A stretch of DNA of 10,199 nt from DATKIY01 sp035543875. GTDB taxonomy: Bacteria; Actinomycetota; Actinomycetes; JAHEKZ01. The translations under genes and the position numbers were made by a program. The stretch covers positions 1 through 10,199 of the forward strand of contig DATKIY010000052.1 in assembly GCA_035543875.1 (NCBI GenBank), written 5' to 3'. Positions 1 to 5,700 of the stretch are shown here, piece by piece. The notes under the pieces were generated by a model. The model ran no database searches, was not told where the DNA came from, and saw only the letters and a list, made by a program, of their open reading frames with translations. Every line of letters starts with the position of its first letter. Position 1 is the first letter of the stretch.

Positions 1-148
1 TCCTGACGAGACATTGGATCGAGCATTTGCCGATCACCAAACTTTCCAATTTGCGTTCAGAGCCGAAGGTTTTACGCGCTACGAGCTCGGTGAAGACGGG
101 ATTTGGCTACCAGAACAGGACTATGAGTTTGGTTGGCCAGCGGCATGA
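1..148 (+). CDS. C-terminal end of an upstream gene, possibly 2'-5' RNA ligase family
   Basis: An open frame enters from the left edge (first whole codon at 2-4) and stops at TGA 146-148, leaving about 48 residues. The visible tail is acidic and aromatic-rich, with the stretch GFTRYELGEDGIW followed by a short FGWPAA end. In actinobacterial 2'-5' RNA ligase/phosphoesterase-like proteins I recall a similar C-terminal pattern (hydrophobic residues, then YE.G.DG.W), so that family is my best guess. The two HxT/S catalytic motifs that would prove it lie outside the window. The TGA overlaps the ATG of the next gene as ATGA, which suggests translational coupling and a shared transcript. That the frame is coding is well supported by this junction; the family call is weak. 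Confidence 0.5.
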   Translation, partial: PDETLDRAFADHQTFQFAFRAEGFTRYELGEDGIWLPEQDYEFGWPAA

Positions 149-1113
149 AGTCCATCAAGTCGGTCTACGCAAGGATCCGTGCTTGGCGGTGGGTGGACCA
201 CCATTTCGCCGCGCTCGATCGGGCAAACGGATTGAGGTTTACCCGCTGGGCGGCATCTATTGCGTTGTTCGGCTACTTGTCGTTGTTCCCACTTGCTGTT
301 CTTGCATTCGTCGTGTTCGGGATTGTCCTAGCGAACTACCCGGGGATCCGAGCTGACGTTGAAACGGCGCTCGCTGACTCGATCCCCCTACTGTTTGATG
401 GGAACTCCACTAACAGTCCGGTCGACATCAGCCGAGTGGCCCAAGCGACTGTCAGTGCGGGTGTAGTCAGCATTGTTGGTTTGCTCATCACTGGCCTCGG
501 CTGGGTCGATGCCACGATCGAGGGAACCAGACGCATGCTCGGCGCACTACGCCGTCCACGCAACTATTTCTTGCTGCGTGCCGAGGACGCGATAGGTCTG
601 CTCTGTATGGGGACGCTGCTCCTCATGGCATTGGTTGTTGCCATCGGTGTTCAATCCGCAGGCGAATGGCTACTCGGACTTGTCGGCATTGATGTATCGA
701 GTGGTTGGCCCGTCAAATTGATGGCTGATCTCGTAGTTAGTCTGCTGGTTTGGCTGGTCATCACCGCGATCTATGTAGTGAGCTGGCGAAGACCTCAGCG
801 CAGCTGGCGAGCGGTCCTTGAAGGGGCGTTCATGGCGACCCTGGCATTCGCAGTCCTTAGCCAATTCGCGTATCTCATCGTAGGAAAGACGCTCGCGAAC
901 CCGGTGTATGGGGCGTTGGCTGTCGCAGCAGCCTTGCTGCTTTTTCTTTACCTGACTTCCGCGGTGCTGCTCTATTTTGCGTGCTGGGTGGCGGTTGCCG
1001 AAGGAGCTCCCGAAGCCAGTGAGCAGCGTGCCTATCGGATGCGCTCTTCTGGTGAAGCCATTTTGCTGCCAACTACAGTCGCGGAAGAGCCGCCCGCCGC
1101 GGTCGACGATTAG
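145..1113 (+). CDS. YihY/BrkB (UPF0761-like) family six-helix inner membrane protein
   Basis: This is a 322-residue integral membrane protein of the YihY/virulence factor BrkB family (formerly annotated as ribonuclease BN), whose biochemical role is not established. About six hydrophobic helices are visible, near residues 38-62, 104-122, 148-170, 193-213, 226-248 and 258-284. The N-terminus is basic and amphipathic (YARIRAWRWVDHHF). The family-typical end of the domain appears as NPVYGALAVAAALLLFLYL. A charged, disordered, Pro/Ala/Glu-rich tail of about 35 residues follows and should be cytoplasmic. I chose ATG 145 because it overlaps the upstream TGA (ATGA); an in-frame TTG at 133 would add four residues and has no better ribosome binding site. 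The 3' end overlaps the convergent carboxypeptidase gene by 41 bp. The family call is firm; the function is unknown. Confidence 0.88.
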   Translation: MKSIKSVYARIRAWRWVDHHFAALDRANGLRFTRWAASIALFGYLSLFPLAVLAFVVFGIVLANYPGIRADVETALADSIPLLFDGNSTNSPVDISRVAQATVSAGVVSIVGLLITGLGWVDATIEGTRRMLGALRRPRNYFLLRAEDAIGLLCMGTLLLMALVVAIGVQSAGEWLLGLVGIDVSSGWPVKLMADLVVSLLVWLVITAIYVVSWRRPQRSWRAVLEGAFMATLAFAVLSQFAYLIVGKTLANPVYGALAVAAALLLFLYLTSAVLLYFACWVAVAEGAPEASEQRAYRMRSSGEAILLPTTVAEEPPAAVDD

Positions 1114-2161
1114 TCCGCCTGAGCAGCCAGAGAGTAAGTGCGCCTAGCACGCAGATCAGCGCAATGGCCCACCAAGCGGCATGAAACCCGGCCGTTGCCG
1201 GCGTGCTCACTGCATCGCTTGCCACAGGCGACGATGAAGTGCGGACAGTGCGCGAACCTTCGGGGGCCAGCAGGCTGGACACCGGCTCCAGTCGGTCCGC
1301 CTTGTCGAAACCCCAGCTAAGTAGCCGCTCTGCTGCCATATCCGTTGGTTCGGCAATACCCATGATCGAAACGATGAGGGTCCGTCCGCCGCGTTCAGCC
1401 GCGCCAACGAACGTGCGTCCCGCCATCGTCGTGTAGCCAGTCTTGACCCCAACGGCTCCCCGGTACCCGTCGAGCAACAGTGGGTTTTGGTTGTAGATCT
1501 GATACGTCTTGCGCTTGTCGCCTGGTTTCTTTGGCATCTCCGCGGGAAATGCCGTCGAGATGGTTCCTACGTAGCGCCGAAAATCGTCTCGCTGCAATCC
1601 TGCTCGAGCGAAAATCGCGAGGTCAAATGCCGACGTAAACTGATGTCCAGCGTCTAGCCCACTCGGGTTTCGGACCGTTGTGTCGCTTGCATGCAGGGTT
1701 TGCGCCTCTTGGTTCATCAGGCCGACAGTTCTGTTCATTCCGCCTGCGGCGTTGGCGAGGGCATGCGCCGCGTCGTTCCCGCTGGGCAGCAACATCCCGT
1801 AGAACAGGTCATCGATCGTGTACGTAGCACCAGGAACGATTCCCACGGCGCTTCCCTCGACGGCAGCGTCCTCCCATTGGACTTTGTACTCATCGTGCTT
1901 GTTGAGCAGGGGCAGCAGGGTGACCGCTGTCAGCGTCTTGAGGGTGCTCGCAGGCTTCAGGCGTAGATGCGGGTTCTTGGCTGCCAGCACGTCGCCGGTC
2001 TCTGCGTCTGCGATCAGCCAGGACTTCGCGAGAACTTTCGGGGGAGTGGGTCCGTCGACGACGACCCCGGACCTGGCGATGCCGGCAAAACCTGCCGTGG
2101 GAATCAACACCAGGGCGCTGGCGAGGCTCACCGCAAGTAGCCAACGTCGGGGGGTGGACAT
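1073..2161 (-). CDS. dacB: D-alanyl-D-alanine carboxypeptidase (DacB1/PBP5-like, peptidase S11)
   Basis: This serine carboxypeptidase trims the terminal D-Ala from peptidoglycan stem pentapeptides outside the cytoplasmic membrane. Counting from ATG 2161 (362 residues), it has a signal peptide at about 1-27 (basic MSTPRR, hydrophobic core, GFAG end). The three penicilloyl-transferase motifs follow in order: S72-T-L-K75 (nucleophile and base), S127-G-N129 and K240-T-G242. After the catalytic domain comes a Ser/Thr/Pro-rich linker, a single transmembrane helix near 328-348 and an Arg-rich tail, so it should be membrane-anchored with its active site outside. The PBP5 C-terminal beta domain is not apparent, as in mycobacterial DacB1. 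A GTG at 2236 would add 25 residues and overlap sdhB. I prefer 2161 because it places the signal peptide at the N-terminus. It lies 47 bp after sdhB on the same strand and may be cotranscribed with the sdh genes. Confidence 0.93.
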   Translation of the reverse strand: MSTPRRWLLAVSLASALVLIPTAGFAGIARSGVVVDGPTPPKVLAKSWLIADAETGDVLAAKNPHLRLKPASTLKTLTAVTLLPLLNKHDEYKVQWEDAAVEGSAVGIVPGATYTIDDLFYGMLLPSGNDAAHALANAAGGMNRTVGLMNQEAQTLHASDTTVRNPSGLDAGHQFTSAFDLAIFARAGLQRDDFRRYVGTISTAFPAEMPKKPGDKRKTYQIYNQNPLLLDGYRGAVGVKTGYTTMAGRTFVGAAERGGRTLIVSIMGIAEPTDMAAERLLSWGFDKADRLEPVSSLLAPEGSRTVRTSSSPVASDAVSTPATAGFHAAWWAIALICVLGALTLWLLRRTNRRPRRAALPRL

Positions 2162-2208
2162 AGGCGAAGAGGTTACCTTGCGGGCTGGGTCGAGAAGATT
2201 GGGCACGG

Positions 2209-2937
2209 TTACACGCGCCGGGTGATCAGTGCCCACTTGACTTCTTGGATCGCTTTGGTGATTTCAATCCCGCGTGGGCACGCCTCTGTGCAGTTGAACG
2301 TCGTGCGACAACGCCACACGCCATCTTGGTCGTTAAGGATGTCGAGGCGTTGGTTTGCTCCGTCGTCGCGACTGTCGAAGATGAATCGATGAGCGCCGAC
2401 AATTGCCGCTGGCCCGAAGTACTGGCCGTCATTCCAGAACACTGGGCACGAGGTCGTGCAGGCGGCGCACTGAATGCATTTGGTGGTGTCGTCGAAACGC
2501 TCACGCTCACTGGTGGACTGTCGTCTTTCTCGCGTTGGTTCGTGATCGTTGGTGATGAGAAAGGGCTGGACGTCTCGATACGCTTGGAAGAACGGCTCCA
2601 TGTCGACGATGAGATCTTTTTCTAGGGGCAAGCCTTTGATTGCCTCGACGGTGATCGCGACATCCATGTCGAGATCTTTGATGAGCGTTTTGCACGCTAA
2701 CCGGTTGAGCCCATTGATACGCATCGCATCTGACCCGCAGACACCATGAGCGCATGAGCGACGGTAGGTCAACGAACCGTCTTGCTCCCACTTGATTTTG
2801 TTCAGCGCATCCAGCACGCGGTCGGTGCCAAACACTTCGACCTCGTAGTCATGCCAGTGCGGTTCTTGGTCAACCTCGGGATTGAATCGGCGAATCCGTA
2901 GGGTGACGATTCGGCGTACCGGGTCAGGAGCAGTCAT
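2209..2937 (-). CDS. sdhB: Succinate dehydrogenase iron-sulfur subunit SdhB
   Basis: This 242-residue subunit carries electrons from the FAD of SdhA to quinone at the membrane anchor in complex II. The N-terminal plant-ferredoxin-like domain shows the [2Fe-2S] ligands C62, C67, D70 and C82. The Asp at the third ligand position is also found in E. coli SdhB and is not a defect. The C-terminal alpha-helical domain has C154-x2-C157-x2-C160-x3-C164-P and C210-x5-C216-x3-C220-P. By family homology C154, C157, C160 and C220 hold [4Fe-4S], while C164, C210 and C216 hold [3Fe-4S]. The ATG overlaps the sdhA stop as TGATG, so translation is probably coupled. Length is normal and nothing is missing. Confidence 0.98.
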   Translation of the reverse strand: MTAPDPVRRIVTLRIRRFNPEVDQEPHWHDYEVEVFGTDRVLDALNKIKWEQDGSLTYRRSCAHGVCGSDAMRINGLNRLACKTLIKDLDMDVAITVEAIKGLPLEKDLIVDMEPFFQAYRDVQPFLITNDHEPTRERRQSTSERERFDDTTKCIQCAACTTSCPVFWNDGQYFGPAAIVGAHRFIFDSRDDGANQRLDILNDQDGVWRCRTTFNCTEACPRGIEITKAIQEVKWALITRRV

Positions 2938-4682
2938 CAGTACTTACGCTCCATCGGTTGGTATCGAGTGACACTGACTGGCTTGTAGTCAAGTCGGACT
3001 GCGGGCTCACCGCTTGAATCGACTGAGCGGTAAGCCATGGTGTGACGCATGAAGTGCTCGTCATCGCGGTGTGGATGATCCTCGCGAAAATGACCACCGC
3101 GCGACTCATTGCGTGCCCGAGCTGAAACCACAACTACCTCCGCCAAGTCCAGGAGAAAACCAAGCTCTACGGCTTCGAGCAGGTCTGTGTTGTAGCGCTT
3201 GCCTTTGTCTTGCACGGTCACCTGTGCGTAGCGGCGCTGAAGCTCAGTGATGTCTTTGCTCGCTTGGTCCAACGTGGCTTCGGTGCGGTAGACCGAGGCG
3301 TTGTCATCCATGGTTTGCTGAAGTGAAGCTCGGATCGGCCCGGTGCGCTCTGTGCCATCTCCGTTCAGGAGGTGTTCCCCGAGCTCGCGCACGCTGGCTT
3401 CGGGGTCCAGTGGCAATTCGACATGGTCTGCCGTTGACGCGTAGTCGGCTGCCGCTATACCAGCTCTGCGACCGAACACGTTGATGTCCAGCAGGGAGTT
3501 GGTTCCCAGCCTATTTGCCCCGTGGACCGAGACGCAGGCAACTTCGCCGGCCGCATAGAGCCCCGGCACGAAGTCGGTGTTGTTACGCAAAGCTCGAGCA
3601 TCAATGTCGGTGGGAACACCACCCATGGCGTAGTGCGCGGTCGGGTAGACGGGTACCGGTTGGTCGATCGGATCAATTCCCAGGTACGTACGTGAGAACT
3701 CAGTGATGTCCGGCAGCTTTGCCTCCAGCTGGTCTGGCGGCAGATGGGTGAGGTCGAGCAGAACGTAGTCCTTGTTCGGACCACAGCCGCGCCCTTGGCG
3801 GACTTCGGTGTACATCGCGCGGGAGACCAGGTCGCGAGGAGCTAGGTCCTTGATCGTTGGCGCGTAGCGCTCCATGAAACGTTCGCCAGCTTCGTTCCGA
3901 AGGATGCCGCCTTCGCCGCGAGCTCCCTCCGTCAGCAGAATGCCGAGCCCGGCGAGACCGGTGGGATGAAACTGGTAGAACTCCATATCTTCGAGCGGCA
4001 GTCCGTGTCGCCACACCACGCCCATGCCGTCGCCGGTGAGTGACAGTGCATTTGACGTTGTCTTAAATACCCTGCCGAAGCCGCCGGTGGCGAACACAAC
4101 TGACTTGGCCTGGAAGATGTGGAGCTCACCCGTCGAAAGCTCATATGCGACAACGCCGGCCACCTCACCGTCGTTCATGATGAGGTCCAGGACGTAGAAC
4201 TCGTTGTAGAACTCAATGTTGTGCTTGATGCACTGTTGGTAGAGCGTCTGCAGGATCATGTGACCGGTGCGATCAGCGGAGTAGCAAGCTCGCCTGACCG
4301 CCGCTTCGCCATGGTTTCGCGTGTGGCCACCGAAGCGGCGCTGGTCGATTGTTCCCTCGGGGGTCCTGGAGAACGGCAGGCCCATTTTCTCCAAGTCCAA
4401 GACCGCATCGATGGCCTCCTTGGCCATGATTTCAGCGGCGTCCTGGTCGACGAGGTAGTCGCCGCCTTTGATGGTGTCGAAGGTGTGCCACTCCCAGTTG
4501 TCTTCTTCGACGTTGGCTAAAGCAGCGCACATGCCACCTTGCGCAGCACCAGTGTGCGACCGGGTTGGGTAGAGCTTGGTGAGGACAGCAGTTCGGCTGC
4601 GCTGCCCAGCTTCAAGTGCAGCCCGCATGCCGGCACCGCCGGCGCCGACGATGACGACGTCGTATCTGTGGACCTGGGGCAT
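2937..4682 (-). CDS. sdhA: Succinate dehydrogenase flavoprotein subunit SdhA
   Basis: This 581-residue catalytic subunit oxidises succinate to fumarate on the cytoplasmic face of the membrane, linking the TCA cycle to the quinone pool. The N-terminal Rossmann fold contains the FAD dinucleotide motif VGAGGAG (about 12-18). His43 in TRSHTGAAQGG is the expected site of covalent 8-alpha-histidyl-FAD attachment. Active-site residues seen are FHPTG (H239), TEGARGEGG (T251, E252, R255), the proton-relay arginine R283 in PRDLVSR, HYAMGG (H350) and GANRLGTNSLLD (R391). The C-terminal helical domain ends in MERKY. A strong Shine-Dalgarno GAGGAG, which overlaps the sdhD stop codon, sits 5 nt before ATG 4682. 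The complete length and motif set are typical. Confidence 0.98.
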   Translation of the reverse strand: MPQVHRYDVVIVGAGGAGMRAALEAGQRSRTAVLTKLYPTRSHTGAAQGGMCAALANVEEDNWEWHTFDTIKGGDYLVDQDAAEIMAKEAIDAVLDLEKMGLPFSRTPEGTIDQRRFGGHTRNHGEAAVRRACYSADRTGHMILQTLYQQCIKHNIEFYNEFYVLDLIMNDGEVAGVVAYELSTGELHIFQAKSVVFATGGFGRVFKTTSNALSLTGDGMGVVWRHGLPLEDMEFYQFHPTGLAGLGILLTEGARGEGGILRNEAGERFMERYAPTIKDLAPRDLVSRAMYTEVRQGRGCGPNKDYVLLDLTHLPPDQLEAKLPDITEFSRTYLGIDPIDQPVPVYPTAHYAMGGVPTDIDARALRNNTDFVPGLYAAGEVACVSVHGANRLGTNSLLDINVFGRRAGIAAADYASTADHVELPLDPEASVRELGEHLLNGDGTERTGPIRASLQQTMDDNASVYRTEATLDQASKDITELQRRYAQVTVQDKGKRYNTDLLEAVELGFLLDLAEVVVVSARARNESRGGHFREDHPHRDDEHFMRHTMAYRSVDSSGEPAVRLDYKPVSVTRYQPMERKY

Positions 4683-4687
4683 GTTGG

Positions 4688-4693
4688 CTCCTC
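4688..4693 (-). promoter_or_regulatory. Shine-Dalgarno site of sdhA overlapping the sdhD stop
   Basis: The minus strand reads TGAGGAGCCAACATG: GAGGAG overlaps the TGA that ends sdhD and lies 5 nt before the sdhA ATG. A ribosome finishing sdhD is well placed to start sdhA, which would help balanced synthesis of complex II subunits. Confidence 0.8.
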
Positions 4694-5138
4694 AGCCGAT
4701 ATTCGGATCGAAGGTGAAGATGACCAACGTGCCGGTGAACAGGATGAGGACCAACGACGAGTAAAGAGCGGCTTTGAGCAGCATTCGCGACGTGCTGTTC
4801 TCGGCGTAGTCGTTGATGATGACGCGCAAGCCATTGCCACCATGAAGTTCCGCGAGCCACAGCATGAGCAGGTCCCAAACCTGCCAAAACGGTGACGACC
4901 AACGGCCAGCCACGAAAGCAAAGTTGATTCGTTGTACTCCGCCATCGAGCACATTCATGATGAGTAGGTGGCCAAGCACTAACACGATGAGGACAAGACC
5001 TGAGATTCGCATGAACAGCCACGAATACAGCTCAAAGTTCGAGCGACCACTTGAGCCGAAGCTACGCCTCGATCGCGGTTGCTCAATCCGGGGAGCACCG
5101 GTGCGGTAGTCGCGTGCGTTGACTTCGTTCGCAGCCAT
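4692..5138 (-). CDS. sdhD: Succinate dehydrogenase membrane anchor subunit SdhD
   Basis: This 148-residue hydrophobic anchor subunit of complex II has three predicted transmembrane helices near residues 44-64, 84-108 and 120-142, after a polar N-terminal extension of about 35 residues rich in Arg and Ser. H99 in LHGGNGLRVIINDY aligns with the heme b ligand region of E. coli SdhD (HAWIGMWQVLTDY), and H57 in LGHLL is a second candidate. I chose ATG 5138 because it lies 1 bp after the sdhC stop (TGACATG) and has AGGG 5 nt upstream; an upstream in-frame start at 5162 would overlap sdhC and add eight residues. It ends 9 bp before sdhA. The subunit call rests on order and motifs, since these anchors diverge quickly. 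Confidence 0.92.
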   Translation of the reverse strand: MAANEVNARDYRTGAPRIEQPRSRRSFGSSGRSNFELYSWLFMRISGLVLIVLVLGHLLIMNVLDGGVQRINFAFVAGRWSSPFWQVWDLLMLWLAELHGGNGLRVIINDYAENSTSRMLLKAALYSSLVLILFTGTLVIFTFDPNIG

Positions 5139-5139
5139 G

Positions 5140-5532
5140 TCAGCCCTGACCGAAGATCTCAAGGAACGTGTGTTGCAGCATGAAGTACACGCCGGGGATC
5201 ATCACGAGCAACCAAACCGTGACGATGGACCAGAGCATGACGCGCTGGTATTTCGGCCCTTTCGCCCAGAAGTCGATTGCCATCACACGCAGTCCGTTCA
5301 ACGCATGAAACAGCACTGCGCCAACGAGTCCGACTTCCAGCAGATTCACAACTGGGTTCTTGTACGTCGCGATCACGGTGTCGTAAGCATTGGGCGAGAC
5401 GCGGACCAGTGCGGTGTCCAGAACGTGGGCGAAGAGGAAGAAGAAAGTCAGCACTCCGGTGATGCGCTGAGCCACCCAAGACCACATACCTTCGCGGCCG
5501 CGGTACAGCGTGCCTGTCGGTGCGGTGGGCAC
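5140..5532 (-). CDS. sdhC: Succinate dehydrogenase cytochrome b556 subunit SdhC
   Basis: This 130-residue cytochrome b subunit is the first gene of the sdh operon. With SdhD it forms the heme- and quinone-binding membrane anchor. The sequence shows LYRGREGMWSWVAQRITG before helix 1 and three transmembrane helices near 24-44, 61-83 and 98-118. H36 (FAHVLDTALVRVSP) and H76 (FHALNGLRVMAIDFW) are conserved-looking; H76 corresponds by position to the E. coli heme ligand H84. These stretches closely resemble actinobacterial SdhC such as Rv3316. The frame is open as far as a GTG at 5622, but GTG 5532 has a consensus GGAGG 6 nt upstream and gives the expected protein length, so I take it as the start. 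Confidence 0.94.
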   Translation of the reverse strand: MPTAPTGTLYRGREGMWSWVAQRITGVLTFFFLFAHVLDTALVRVSPNAYDTVIATYKNPVVNLLEVGLVGAVLFHALNGLRVMAIDFWAKGPKYQRVMLWSIVTVWLLVMIPGVYFMLQHTFLEIFGQG

Positions 5533-5538
5533 CTCTAG

Positions 5539-5543
5539 CCTCC
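5539..5543 (-). promoter_or_regulatory. Shine-Dalgarno site fixing the sdhC start
   Basis: On the minus strand GGAGG is followed by a 6-nt spacer (CTAGAG) and GTG at 5532-5530. This selects the internal GTG over the longer open frame from 5622, whose extra 30 residues (Arg- and His-rich) have no counterpart that I know of in SdhC proteins. Confidence 0.8.
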
Positions 5544-5634
5544 GATTTCGATGCTCATGGCTGGCGGCCTGTTGGTATCGAACCAGGCCACAACCGGTGT
5601 GCGAGCGATCGCGTCTCGCCACGGGCGATGATAT

Positions 5635-5657
5635 CGGCGGCTGGTGATTGACCGCCG
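5635..5657 (-). repeat. 6-bp-stem inverted repeat between acyl-CoA synthetase and sdhC genes
   Basis: CGGCGG (5635-5640) and CCGCCG (5652-5657) are perfect inverted copies separated by 11 nt. The stem is short, GC-only and lacks a following T-run on the minus strand, so it is not a classical intrinsic terminator. It could be a weak transcription stop after the synthetase gene, a regulator site for sdh, or chance in a GC-rich gap. Confidence 0.35.
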
Positions 5658-5700
5658 TCTGGGAGTTGGTGAAGTGACCTACGTCTCAGCCGGCGCGTGC

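Larger units (their letters stand above)
5533..5700 (-). other. Gene-free region upstream of sdhC, probable sdh promoter region
   Basis: These 168 bp separate the end of the acyl-CoA synthetase gene from sdhC, and both genes are on the minus strand. It is the only sizeable gap before the sdh operon, so its promoter should lie here. I could not identify a convincing -35/-10 pair. The region contains an inverted repeat (5635-5657) and the sdhC ribosome binding site. No protein-coding or RNA gene is apparent. Confidence 0.5.

Noticed and set aside
27..356. A 109-codon plus-strand frame over the start of the YihY-type gene
   Set aside because: It overlaps the YihY frame, has no domain, and crosses the ATGA junction that is well explained by two adjacent genes.
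2161..2236. A longer DacB with 25 extra N-terminal residues starting at GTG 2236
   Set aside because: It would bury the signal peptide behind a polar extension and overlap sdhB by 28 bp; the ATG at 2161 places the signal peptide at the start.
2245..2625. A 126-codon plus-strand frame inside sdhB
   Set aside because: sdhB is complete with all its Fe-S ligands on the other strand; this frame is a shadow.
2725..2760. A possible defect in SdhB: Asp instead of the third [2Fe-2S] cysteine (D70)
   Set aside because: E. coli SdhB also has Asp at this position (SCREGVCGSD), so it is a normal variant and not a lost ligand.
5535..5558. A seven-codon minus-strand upstream frame (ATG...TAG, MSIEIGG) ending 2 nt before the sdhC GTG
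   Set aside because: It has no convincing ribosome binding site and its end simply overlaps the sdhC Shine-Dalgarno sequence. A frame this short is easily due to chance.
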